Shown here piece after piece: positions 26,408 to 34,889 of a stretch of DNA of 64,000 bases (the stretch's first letter is position 1; every line of letters starts with the position of its first letter). The stretch is from positions 310,001 to 374,000 of the forward strand of contig JAGQRW010000004.1 of assembly GCA_020425085.1 (NCBI GenBank), written 5' to 3'. The notes under the pieces are model-generated. The model was not told the DNA's origin and did no database searches. It was given only the letters and a program-made list of their open reading frames with translations. The DNA is from Paracoccaceae bacterium. Lineage in GTDB: Bacteria; Pseudomonadota; Alphaproteobacteria; Rhodobacterales; Rhodobacteraceae. The translations under genes and the position numbers were made by a program.

Positions 26408-27238
26408 ATGGAACCAATCGACCACAAGGGCGATCGCATCGCCAAGGTACTGGCCCGCACCGGTGTCGCTTCACGCCGCGAGGCGGAACGGATGATTCTG
26501 GCGGGCCGGGTCTCGGTCAACGGCAGGGTAATTGACAGCCCGGCGCTGAATGTCAGCGACAGCGACCGCATCAGCGTCGATGGCGCACCGATTGGCGAAC
26601 CGGATCGCGCCCGCTTGTGGCGCTATTACAAACCAACCGGACTGGTCACCACCGAACGCGACGAAAAAGGTCGCAATACGGTGTTTGACAACCTGCCCGA
26701 AGGTCTGCCGCGGGTGATGTCGGTGGGGCGGCTTGACCTCAATTCCGAAGGGTTGCTGTTGCTGACCAATGACGGCGGATTGAAACGCCGGCTGGAACTG
26801 CCTTCAACCGGATGGGTGCGCAAATACCGGGTGCGGGTGAACGGCACCCCCGCCGACGCCCAGCTTGAACCGCTTCGCAAGGGGCTGGTTCTGGATGGCG
26901 AGCGGTTCCAGCCGATGATGGTCAGCATCGACCGACAGCAAGGCGCCAATGCCTGGCTGACCGTGGCGATCCGCGAAGGCCGCAACCGCGAGATTCGACG
27001 CGCGATGGAGGCGGCCGAACTGAAGGTGAACCGGCTGATCCGTATTTCCTATGGGCCGTTTCAGTTGGGCGAACTCGGCCCCGGCGAGGTAGACGAGATC
27101 AAACCCAAGGTGTTGCGTGATCAACTGGGGCTTGAAACCCCGGAAGGTACCGCCAAACCGAAACCCAAAGGCAAGCCACAAAAGCGGACAAGGGCGATGG
27201 ACCCGTCCCGATCGCTCCGCAAACCACGGCAAACCTGA
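26408..27238 (+). CDS. rluB: 23S rRNA pseudouridine synthase (RluB/RsuA family)
   Basis: A 276-residue protein. The N-terminal S4 domain (IAKVLARTGVASRREAERMI) is followed by the RsuA-type catalytic domain with the catalytic Asp in VGRLDLNSEGLLLLTNDGGL. The end is very basic (KPKPKGKPQKRTRAMDPSRS), as in RluB enzymes that modify U2605 of 23S rRNA. RsuA and RluE are alternatives, but the long basic tail favours RluB. It is convergent with cspA. Confidence 0.88.
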   Translation: MEPIDHKGDRIAKVLARTGVASRREAERMILAGRVSVNGRVIDSPALNVSDSDRISVDGAPIGEPDRARLWRYYKPTGLVTTERDEKGRNTVFDNLPEGLPRVMSVGRLDLNSEGLLLLTNDGGLKRRLELPSTGWVRKYRVRVNGTPADAQLEPLRKGLVLDGERFQPMMVSIDRQQGANAWLTVAIREGRNREIRRAMEAAELKVNRLIRISYGPFQLGELGPGEVDEIKPKVLRDQLGLETPEGTAKPKPKGKPQKRTRAMDPSRSLRKPRQT

Positions 27239-27322
27239 TCAGCGTTTGGCTTTCAGCCGTCAACACCCTGACACCCGGCGGATATCCGGGCATGCAACTT
27301 CATGTTCACTCAGGGCGTTTTT

Positions 27323-27529
27323 TCAGATCAGCTTCAGCTTGCCAGCGCTTTTCCGACCGTCACGCCCGTCAACCAGCTCGAATTCGATTTGCTGGTTGTC
27401 TTCCAGTCCGGCCAATCCCGCCTCCTGCACGGCGGTGATATGCACGAACACATCGCTTCCGCCGCTTTCGGGCTGAATGAAACCATAACCCTTTGCCGAA
27501 TTGAACCACTTCACTATGCCTTTGGCCAT
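27323..27529 (-). CDS. cspA: Cold shock protein
   Basis: A 68-residue single cold-shock domain. RNP1 KGYGFIQP and RNP2 DVFVHI are present, and the start MAKGIVKWFNSAKGYGF is canonical. It is an RNA chaperone binding single-stranded nucleic acid. The 222-base divergent gap to terC contains its 5' leader. A longer in-frame reading (to 27613) lacks family similarity. Confidence 0.96.
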   Translation of the reverse strand: MAKGIVKWFNSAKGYGFIQPESGGSDVFVHITAVQEAGLAGLEDNQQIEFELVDGRDGRKSAGKLKLI

Positions 27530-27751
27530 CTCATAATTCCCTGTCGAGATGGACGGACGCGAACCTGCATCCGCCTTCCGCAAAGCCGGGTGTCGCAAGC
27601 CGATGCGCACCAATTCATGGCATTGCGGTGCCGAGTGTAACCTAAGTCGGGCAAATCACAAATCCCGTTTGCCTGCGGCTCTTGCCCACAGGCAGGGGGC
27701 TTTCTAAAAAGGTGGCAAAGCAACCAAATTTAGCCGAACAGGGGAATCACC

Positions 27752-28579
27752 ATGGCCGAATTATTGACCTTTGTGAATTTCAGCGACCTGGTGGTGCTGA
27801 TTTTTCTGCAGGCAGTTCTGGGGTTTGACAACCTTCTTTACATCTCGATCGAAAGTCAGCGCGCACCGGCCAAACATCAACGATCGGTCCGATACTGGGG
27901 CATCATCATCGCGGTAGTTTCCCGGATCATCCTGCTTGGCGTCATGGTAAAGTTGATCAATTATCTGAAGGAGCCATTTTATATCTTTGAATGGAAAGGA
28001 TTTATTGAAGGTGGGGTAAATTTTTCCACAGTGGTTTTCCTGTTTGGCGGCGCCTTTATCATCTACACAGCGGTGCGGGAAATTTCGCATATGCTGTCAA
28101 CTGAGAATATCGTGCATTCACAAGAGGATGCCAAGCAAAGATCATCGGTTAAGGTGGTGTTGATGATTGTGCTGATGAATCTGGTTTTCAGTTTTGACTC
28201 AGTGCTTTCGGCGATTGCCATCACCAAGGTATTCGCCGTGCTTGCAACTGCCATCCTGCTAAGCGGTGTGGCCATGCTGCTGCTGGCGGAAACCGTAACC
28301 GAATTTCTGAAACGAAACCGCATGTATGAGGTGCTTGGCCTGTTTATCCTGCTGATCGTCGGCGTGGTGCTGTTGGGTGAGGCGGGGCCGGCGGTGGCGC
28401 ATGCAGTGCATGACGACAGCTTGCAGATCGTGGTTTTCGATCATCCATTGTTGCCAATGTCGAAAACCACCTTCTATTTTTCCGTGGTGGTTCTGGTTCT
28501 GGTCGAGATCATACAGTCAGGTTATCAGCGAAAACTGGCGCGGCGCCGGGGGCCTGCCGACCCTCGCCAATCCGAATAG
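27752..28579 (+). CDS. TerC family integral membrane protein
   Basis: A 275-residue protein with about seven membrane segments. The two TerC repeats carry the family signatures LGFDNLLYIS near residue 24 and NLVFSFDSVLSAIA near 145, whose acidic residues lie within the membrane and are thought to bind metal. TerC proteins take part in tellurite resistance and in Mn2+ export during protein secretion. It is the first gene of a seven-gene plus-strand cluster ending at 34093, separated from the next reading frame by about 100 bases. Confidence 0.9.
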   Translation: MAELLTFVNFSDLVVLIFLQAVLGFDNLLYISIESQRAPAKHQRSVRYWGIIIAVVSRIILLGVMVKLINYLKEPFYIFEWKGFIEGGVNFSTVVFLFGGAFIIYTAVREISHMLSTENIVHSQEDAKQRSSVKVVLMIVLMNLVFSFDSVLSAIAITKVFAVLATAILLSGVAMLLLAETVTEFLKRNRMYEVLGLFILLIVGVVLLGEAGPAVAHAVHDDSLQIVVFDHPLLPMSKTTFYFSVVVLVLVEIIQSGYQRKLARRRGPADPRQSE

Positions 28580-28679
28580 AAATAGCTGGTTAAGGTGGCA
28601 TTCGTTACACGAGACTGCTATATCCGGAACAGTACGCAATACAGGCTTGAATTCGGGTACTGTTTCTGATGGGCGAACA

Positions 28680-28772
28680 ATGACCTTTCCAACGCTGCAA
28701 TGGATCGCTTTTTTTCTGCTCGTTGCGATGATCTTTGCCATTGCCGCTGGCTGGATTCCGGGGAATGGCTGA
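28680..28772 (+). CDS. 30-residue single-pass membrane peptide
   Basis: A 30-codon frame encodes MTFPTLQWIAFF followed by a hydrophobic run (LLVAMIFAIAAGWI) and a short PGNG end, a single transmembrane helix. Its TGA overlaps the next ATG in the form TGATG, the classic geometry of translational coupling, which supports a real gene. The upstream ribosome site is only modest (ATGGGCG). It may be a small subunit or regulator of the XpaC/TelA/TerC assembly. Comparative evidence is needed for more. Confidence 0.55.
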   Translation: MTFPTLQWIAFFLLVAMIFAIAAGWIPGNG

Positions 28773-29653
28773 TGGCAACTGAATTCGGCGGCAAGTATAG
28801 CCCGGGCAACAAGACCATGGAAATGCCCGAAACTGTTGTGCGTACCGTCAAACCGCGTGCCATGGGCCGGGCGCGGCTGATGTTCTTTGCCCCTCTGCCT
28901 CTGCTTTTGACCGGGTTCGGGCAGATCGGCGCGGGCAGTGTCGGTGGCATTGTCAGGGATTTCGGCGCGTTCGCCATCCTGATCCTTGCCGCCTGGCTGT
29001 TGCGCGAGGGCCTGAAGGCCGAAGCTGAATACAATATGCGCAGTCGCGCCCGCAGGCCGGCATTGCCGCGCAAGATCATCGCCTCGGACCTATGTGGAAT
29101 CGGAGTGGCCGTGGCGGCATTTCATGGTGGCGAATTGGTTTTGCCCGTGGTTCTTGGCGCGCTGGCAATGGCGCTGCATCTGGTGGCATTCGGCCTTGAC
29201 CCCTTGAAAAACAAGGGAATGGACGGGCTGGAAAACCTTGCCAGCCGCCGCGCTGCCCTTGCCATCGAAGAGGCCGAGGCACATGTCGCTGACATCATCA
29301 AGGCCGGTGAGCGCCTGAAGGATCCGGCGCTCAGCAAACGACTGAAGTCCTTTACCGCCTCGGCGCGCGCCATGTTCCGAACCATCGAGGATGACCCGCG
29401 CGACCTGACAACCGCCAGGAAATACCTAAGCGTCTACCTGGTCGGTGCGCGCGACGCAACGATCAAATTCGCCGATCTTTATGCCAAGACCCACGATGCA
29501 TCGGCCCGTGCCGATTACGAGGCGCTGCTGGCGGATCTTGAAACCAATTTTGATGCTGAGCGAAAGGAAATGCTGCTGGATGACCGCAGCGATCTTGATG
29601 TAGAAATTGATGTATTGCGGAACCGTTTGCGCCTTGAAGGCGTTCAGTCCTGA
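28772..29653 (+). CDS. XpaC-like (5-bromo-4-chloroindolyl phosphate hydrolysis) family protein
   Basis: A 293-residue protein. Four hydrophobic segments between residues about 35 and 140 (LMFFAPLPLLLTGFGQIG, FGAFAILILAAWLL, then two around GVAVAAF and LVLPVVLGALAMAL) are followed by a cytoplasmic helical domain rich in Ala, Lys and Asp. This is the XpaC layout, named after a B. subtilis gene linked to phosphatase-indicator hydrolysis but of unproven activity. XpaC genes usually precede telA, as here. The start at 28772 overlaps the preceding stop by one base. Confidence 0.8.
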   Translation: MATEFGGKYSPGNKTMEMPETVVRTVKPRAMGRARLMFFAPLPLLLTGFGQIGAGSVGGIVRDFGAFAILILAAWLLREGLKAEAEYNMRSRARRPALPRKIIASDLCGIGVAVAAFHGGELVLPVVLGALAMALHLVAFGLDPLKNKGMDGLENLASRRAALAIEEAEAHVADIIKAGERLKDPALSKRLKSFTASARAMFRTIEDDPRDLTTARKYLSVYLVGARDATIKFADLYAKTHDASARADYEALLADLETNFDAERKEMLLDDRSDLDVEIDVLRNRLRLEGVQS

Positions 29654-29670
29654 ACAAGAAGGGGAAGAAA

Positions 29671-30861
29671 ATGAGCGAAGAAATCCGGGCAAACGCGGAA
29701 CGCGCCGCAAAAATGGTCGACAAGGTGAATGCGGTGGTACTGGCGGAACCGATTTCGGAAATCGTTCCCCTGGCGAAGGCAGACAAGGCCAAGACCACGG
29801 AAATCGAAACCCGCATGGCCGAGGTCGACATTACCGACACGCAGACCATCGTTGCCTTTGGCAATCGCGCCCAGTCCGGCCTGCAAAAGATCAGCCAATC
29901 AATGCTGGACGGGGTGCGCAACAAAGATGTAGGGCCGGCAGGCGATGCCCTGCGCAACATGGTCACGTCGATCCGGGGGTTCGAGGTTTCCGAACTCGAT
30001 GTCAGGCGCAAGCGCAACCTATGGGAATTTCTGACCGGCCGCGCCGCGCCGTTTGCCCGGTTTCTGGCAAAATTTGAAACTGTTGAAGGGCAGATCGACA
30101 AGATCACCGGCGAGTTGCTGGAACATGAACACACGCTGATGAAGGATATCCGCTCGCTGGATAATCTTTACGCCCGCACGCTGGAATTTTACGACGAACT
30201 CGGGCTTTATATCGCCGCCGGCGAAGCGGTGCTGGCCAAGGTCGACGAAATCGACATCCCCGCCAAGGAAGGCGAACTGGAAAAGACCGCCGAAGATGAC
30301 AAGGTAAAGGTGGCCCAGGAACTGCGTGACATCCGATCAGGGCGCGACGATCTGGAACGCCGGGTGCATGATCTGAAACTGACCCGGCAGGTGACGATGC
30401 AGTCGCTGCCGTCGATCCGGCTGGTGCAGGAAAACGACAAATCGCTGATTACCAAGATCAATTCAACCCTGATGAATACCGTACCACTTTGGGAAAGTCA
30501 GTTGGCCCAGGCGATCACCATCCAGCGGTCAGCCGAGGCCGCCAAGGTAGTCAAGGAGGCCAGCGATCTGACCAACGAATTGCTGGAGGCCAATGCCGCC
30601 AACCTGAAACAGGCCAACAAGGTGATCCGCACCGAGACGGAACGCGGCGTGTTTGACATCGAAAGCGTGAAAAAGGCCAATGCCGACCTTATTGCCACCA
30701 TCGAGGAATCGCTGCAAATCGCCGACGAGGGCAAGGCGCGCCGCGCCACCGCCGAGGTCGAACTGAAGAAAATGGAAAGCGACCTGCGCGATACCCTGGC
30801 CGCTGCCAAAGCGCGCAGGTCAAACACCGGCGCCACAATCGGCGAAGCTGTACCCGAGTAA
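29671..30861 (+). CDS. TelA family toxic-anion-resistance protein
   Basis: A 396-residue, almost entirely alpha-helical soluble protein with coiled-coil stretches (AELEKTAEDDKVKVAQEL-like). Characteristic segments are FEVSELDVRRKRNLWEFLTG near residue 110, VRLVQENDKSLITKINSTL-like near 250 and NLKQANKVIRTETERGVFD. TelA/KlaA was found through tellurite resistance on plasmids; chromosomal copies pair with XpaC and act in envelope stress. A strong GGGGAAG site precedes the start. It lies 17 bases after xpaC. Confidence 0.9.
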   Translation: MSEEIRANAERAAKMVDKVNAVVLAEPISEIVPLAKADKAKTTEIETRMAEVDITDTQTIVAFGNRAQSGLQKISQSMLDGVRNKDVGPAGDALRNMVTSIRGFEVSELDVRRKRNLWEFLTGRAAPFARFLAKFETVEGQIDKITGELLEHEHTLMKDIRSLDNLYARTLEFYDELGLYIAAGEAVLAKVDEIDIPAKEGELEKTAEDDKVKVAQELRDIRSGRDDLERRVHDLKLTRQVTMQSLPSIRLVQENDKSLITKINSTLMNTVPLWESQLAQAITIQRSAEAAKVVKEASDLTNELLEANAANLKQANKVIRTETERGVFDIESVKKANADLIATIEESLQIADEGKARRATAEVELKKMESDLRDTLAAAKARRSNTGATIGEAVPE

Positions 30862-30886
30862 CCAACAAGAAAAGACCAAATCGTTC

Positions 30887-31831
30887 ATGTTTGCTTCCGG
30901 ATTTTTTCGCTGTTCCCGCGGCCCGGCTGTTTTGGCCCTGGCCCTGCTGCTTGGCCTGACCGGTTGCGAGGAAATCTCCGAGCCAACCCAGCCGGTGCCG
31001 ACAACCGCAAAACCGGCGCGCTCGGCAGAAAGCCTGTGGCTGGAGAATTATTATTCCGGGGTTCAGGCTCGTCTGCTTCAGCAGGGCTTGCTCAGAACTG
31101 ACGGCGGCGGCCCGGATGTGCCGTTTACATCCCGCACCCTGGTCGAGGATTTCGAGCGGATCGCGCTATATGATGAATACACCGTCAGAGGCGGTCGGTT
31201 CGTTGCGCAACAGACACCAAGTTCATTAAGGCGCTGGCAGCAACCTATCCGTATCGGCCTGATCTTTGGTGATCTCGTGCCAATGGAAACCCGTGCCAAG
31301 GACCGTGCCAACGTTGTCGCCTATGCAAGGCGGCTGTCGGTGCTTACCGGGGTCGACATGCGGGTCACGGAAAACAACCCGAATTTCCATGTGCTGTTCT
31401 TGTACCGCGACGAGCAAAAGACCATCGGGCCAGAGCTGGAAAAACGGGTTCCGGGGCTAAGTTCGGTGGTGGTGGATGAAATTGCCAACAGCCCGCGCAA
31501 TACCTTTTGCGTCGCCTATTCGTTTTCCGACGGCAATGATGGCAACGCCTACAATTCGGCAATCATTCTGGTAAAGGCGGAACATCCCGATCTGATGCGC
31601 CTTTCCTGCATTCACGAGGAAATGGCGCAAGCGATGGGGCTGGCCAATGACAGTCCGTCGGCGCGGCCAAGCATCTTCAACGATGATGAAGAATTCGCAT
31701 TTCTGACCCGGCATGATGAACTGTTGCTGAAAATGCTGTACGACCGCAGGCTGCAACTGGGCATGACCCCGCAAATGGCGCGACCGATCCTGCCGGGCAT
31801 CGCCGAGGATCTGCTGAAGGGCCAAAGCTGA
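30887..31831 (+). CDS. DUF2927 lipoprotein with degenerate zincin motif
   Basis: A 314-residue predicted lipoprotein with lipobox LTGC (Cys near residue 27). The DUF2927 domain follows. At residues 244-254 the sequence EEMAQAMGLAN occupies the pattern HExxHxxGxxH of metzincin proteases, with both catalytic His replaced (E244, Q248) and the third ligand as N254. It therefore looks like a zincin fold that has lost its metal site, perhaps a binding or sensing protein in the periplasm. It sits 25 bases after telA and 23 before the SPFH gene, clearly in the same operon. Confidence 0.8.
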   Translation: MFASGFFRCSRGPAVLALALLLGLTGCEEISEPTQPVPTTAKPARSAESLWLENYYSGVQARLLQQGLLRTDGGGPDVPFTSRTLVEDFERIALYDEYTVRGGRFVAQQTPSSLRRWQQPIRIGLIFGDLVPMETRAKDRANVVAYARRLSVLTGVDMRVTENNPNFHVLFLYRDEQKTIGPELEKRVPGLSSVVVDEIANSPRNTFCVAYSFSDGNDGNAYNSAIILVKAEHPDLMRLSCIHEEMAQAMGLANDSPSARPSIFNDDEEFAFLTRHDELLLKMLYDRRLQLGMTPQMARPILPGIAEDLLKGQS

Positions 31832-31854
31832 GCTATCAATTCACGAGGTACAAA

Positions 31855-32973
31855 ATGGGAATTTTTGATTTTCTGACCGGCGAATTCATCGACGTCATCC
31901 ACTGGGTGGACGACACACGCGATACCATGGTCTGGCGGTTCGAGCGCGAGGGGCATGAAATCAAGTATGGCGCCAAGCTGACGGTACGCGAAGGTCAGGC
32001 AGCGGTTTTCGTACATGAAGGCCAGTTGGCGGACGTGTTCACGCCTGGTCTTTACATGCTTGAAACCAACAACATGCCGATCATGACCACGCTTCAGCAC
32101 TGGGATCACGGTTTCAAATCACCCTTCAAATCCGAGATCTATTTCGTCAACACCACCCGGTTTCAGGATCTGAAATGGGGCACCAAGAACCCGATCATTT
32201 GCCGCGATCCTGAATTCGGCCCAGTACGCCTCAGGGCGTTTGGCACCTATACGGTGCGCGTTGTAGATCCGGCGCGGTTCATGACCGAAATCGTCGGCAC
32301 CGACGGTGAATTCACCATGGACGAGATCAGCTTTCAGATCCGCAACATCATCGTATCACAGTTTTCCGCTGCCATCGCCGCATCCGGCATTCCGGTGCTG
32401 GACATGGCCGCCAACACCGGTGATCTTGGCAAGATGCTGGGTACGAAAATCGCGCCGCAACTGGCGGAATACGGGCTGGAGATACCCGAGCTTTATATCG
32501 AGAACATCTCGCTGCCGCCGGCGGTCGAGGCGGTTCTGGACAAGCGAACCTCGGTCGGACTGGCCGGGGATTTAGGCAAATACACGCAGTTTTCCGCCGC
32601 CGAGGCGATGACCACCGCCGCCGCAAACCCGGCTGGCGGCGCAGGCATTTCCGCCGGTCTGGGCATCGGCATGGGGGCCGCCATGGCGCAACAGATTGGT
32701 CAGGCCGGCCCCTGGGGCAGCCGTCCGGAAACCGCCGCGGCAACGCCGCCACCTCCGCCACCGCCGATTGAACGGGTCTGGCACGTTGCTATCGGCGGCA
32801 AGGCCGAGGGGCCGTATTCCCGCGCCTCGATGGGGCGCATGGTGGCCGATGGCAGCCTGACACGTGAATCGCTGGTCTGGTCCGCCGGGCAAGACGGCTG
32901 GAAACCCGCCGATCAGGTGATGGAACTGGCGACCCTGTTCACCGTTCTGCCACCCCCCCTGCCCGGCACCTGA
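31855..32973 (+). CDS. SPFH domain protein with C-terminal GYF_2 domain
   Basis: A 372-residue fusion. Residues 1-265 are an SPFH/Band-7-like domain of the YdjI (virion-core-like) type (KLTVREGQAAVFVHEGQLAD, FGTYTVRVVDPARF). A Gly/Ala-rich linker leads to a run of seven prolines near 300, and a GYF_2 domain (WHVAIGGKAEGPYSRASMG, then WSAGQDGWKPA) ends the chain, followed by a second Pro-rich tail (VLPPPLPGT). SPFH proteins oligomerise into membrane scaffolds; GYF domains bind proline-rich peptides, so self-association or partner recruitment is possible. Confidence 0.88.
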   Translation: MGIFDFLTGEFIDVIHWVDDTRDTMVWRFEREGHEIKYGAKLTVREGQAAVFVHEGQLADVFTPGLYMLETNNMPIMTTLQHWDHGFKSPFKSEIYFVNTTRFQDLKWGTKNPIICRDPEFGPVRLRAFGTYTVRVVDPARFMTEIVGTDGEFTMDEISFQIRNIIVSQFSAAIAASGIPVLDMAANTGDLGKMLGTKIAPQLAEYGLEIPELYIENISLPPAVEAVLDKRTSVGLAGDLGKYTQFSAAEAMTTAAANPAGGAGISAGLGIGMGAAMAQQIGQAGPWGSRPETAAATPPPPPPPIERVWHVAIGGKAEGPYSRASMGRMVADGSLTRESLVWSAGQDGWKPADQVMELATLFTVLPPPLPGT

Positions 32974-32986
32974 GCGGAAAACCTGC

Positions 32987-34093
32987 ATGCAAACGCCTGA
33001 ACGCGAATACCGGTTCCCCTGTGAACAGTGTGGTTCGGAACTCAGGTTCGCGCCGGGCACCGACCAGATGCAATGCGATCACTGCGGCGCAACGCAAAGT
33101 CTTGGCGGCAGGCAACACACCCGAAATCCGATTGTCGAACTGGATTTTACCGCCGCCGTCAAGACCAGCGTACCGACCGCCACAACCAAGGAAACCCGGT
33201 TTTCCAAATGCGAAAACTGTGGCGCGAAGATCGAATTTTCCGAGACGGTTCAAGCCACTGAATGCCCGTTCTGCGCCACGCCGCTGGTGGTCGGCACCGG
33301 CAGCCATCGCCACATCAAGCCCGCAGCACTTCTGCCCTTTGCCCTGACGGAACAAGCGGCGCGTGCGGCGATGACCAACTGGCTGGGTCGCTTGTGGTTT
33401 GCCCCGAACGGGTTGACCGAATATGCCCGCAAGGGTCGTGCCATGCAGGGCATCTATGTGCCGTTCTGGACCTATGATGCCGACACCAAAAGCCGCTATC
33501 AGGGTCAGCGCGGCACCATCTACTATGAAACCCAAACCGTTCGGGTCGAGGTGGACGGCAGAATGGTCAACCGCCAGCAACAGGTACAGAAAATCCGCTG
33601 GACTCCGGCCAGTGGGCGGGTGGCGCGGTTTTTTGACGATATTCTGGTACTTGCCACCAAAAGCCTGCCAAAAACCTATACCGACGCGCTGGCACCTTGG
33701 GAACTGGCCGATCTCAGGCCTTATGGCCCGGAATATCTGGCCGGTTTTCAGGCCGAAGCCTATACAATCGAGCTTGCCGACGGATATGTCGAGGCACGAA
33801 GTTATATGGACCGGATGATCGAACGCGATGTACGTTTTGACATCGGCGGCGACCGTCAGCAGGTTGACCGGATCGACACCATTGTCAGCGACGTGACCTT
33901 CAAGCATATCCTGTTGCCGGTCTGGCTGGCTGCCTACAAGTATCGCGGCAAGACCTACCGTTTCGTGGTCAACGGCCAGAGCGGCGCGGTAAAGGGCGAA
34001 CGACCATATTCCGCCATCAAGATTGCCATTGCCGTCATTCTGGGGGCGATCATTGCCGGCACCATCGGCTATTTCGTGTCCCAGAACGGCTAA
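32987..34093 (+). CDS. Double zinc-ribbon membrane protein
   Basis: A 368-residue protein. Two N-terminal zinc ribbons are clear (CEQCGSELRFAPGTDQMQC-DHC and CENCGAKIEFSETVQATEC-PFC). A middle domain of unknown fold with many Tyr and Trp follows, then a C-terminal transmembrane helix (IAIAVILGAIIAGTIGYFV). It resembles the zinc-ribbon partner (YdjK-like, often mis-named primosomal protein N') that accompanies SPFH proteins. It is the last gene of the TerC-to-zinc-ribbon cluster, 13 bases after the SPFH stop. It overlaps the convergent nitroreductase stop by 4 bases. Confidence 0.75.
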   Translation: MQTPEREYRFPCEQCGSELRFAPGTDQMQCDHCGATQSLGGRQHTRNPIVELDFTAAVKTSVPTATTKETRFSKCENCGAKIEFSETVQATECPFCATPLVVGTGSHRHIKPAALLPFALTEQAARAAMTNWLGRLWFAPNGLTEYARKGRAMQGIYVPFWTYDADTKSRYQGQRGTIYYETQTVRVEVDGRMVNRQQQVQKIRWTPASGRVARFFDDILVLATKSLPKTYTDALAPWELADLRPYGPEYLAGFQAEAYTIELADGYVEARSYMDRMIERDVRFDIGGDRQQVDRIDTIVSDVTFKHILLPVWLAAYKYRGKTYRFVVNGQSGAVKGERPYSAIKIAIAVILGAIIAGTIGYFVSQNG

Positions 34094-34767
34094 TGCCAGT
34101 CAATCACCTCGGCAGCATCAGCACGAGGGGTGCGGAACTGATTGGCTGGATGATCGGGATCCGGGTAGCCAAACGAAATGCCGCAAACGATCTGACGGTT
34201 GGCGGCAATGCCGAAATGCGGCCGAACCACTGCCGAATAGCCGGCAATCGCCGCCTGCGCGATACTGGCCACACCCACCGCCTCGGCCGCCAGCATGAAG
34301 GCGGTGATGAAAGCGCCGCAATCCAGCACACCGTATGCACCTAGTATCGCCTCGGTGGTGACAATCGCCAGATGCGGCGCACCGAACAGACGAAAATTCT
34401 CCAGCATCTGCTGGCCGGAACCGGCGCGATCACCCTTTGTCACCCCGACCGAGTCATATAACTGCCAGCCGCAATCGCTGCGCCTTTGCTTGTAGATACC
34501 CTCATACTTGCCGGGAACGGAGATTTCGTGCTGCATCGGCAGGGTCATCGCCGCTTGCATCAGCTTGTCGCGGATATCCTCGGTCGCCTGTCCGCGCGTG
34601 ATGATCATTTGCCAGGGCTGGGCATTACACCATGACGGCACCTGTTGTGCGGTTGTGACCATCCGCGTTATCACCGCATCCGGCACCGGCCGGGGCAGAA
34701 ACCCGCGACAGGAATACCGCGCCGCCAGAAGGGCGTTGAACTGTTCCGGGCTCGCCTTGTCAGTCAT
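34090..34767 (-). CDS. Nitroreductase family protein
   Basis: A 225-residue flavoprotein of the nitroreductase fold. FMN-contact motifs are AARYSCRGFLPRPV near residue 13, the PSWCNAQPWQ segment and the C-terminal CGISFGYPDPDHPANQF. Members reduce nitroaromatics, quinones or flavins with NAD(P)H. The start at 34767 gives the family N-terminus (MTDKASPEQFNALL); the frame extends further upstream without similarity. It is convergent with the zinc-ribbon gene and divergent from uvrB. Confidence 0.9.
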   Translation of the reverse strand: MTDKASPEQFNALLAARYSCRGFLPRPVPDAVITRMVTTAQQVPSWCNAQPWQMIITRGQATEDIRDKLMQAAMTLPMQHEISVPGKYEGIYKQRRSDCGWQLYDSVGVTKGDRAGSGQQMLENFRLFGAPHLAIVTTEAILGAYGVLDCGAFITAFMLAAEAVGVASIAQAAIAGYSAVVRPHFGIAANRQIVCGISFGYPDPDHPANQFRTPRADAAEVIDWH

Positions 34768-34889
34768 GATGTTTTCCTGAGTGTTGGTACGGCCAAGACT
34801 GCCGCCCTTGGCACCGATTGGCAAGCCGGGCAGCCCTTGCATAAGAACAAAAAGTGACCATTCTAACGATGATGTCAAAGGAATCACCG

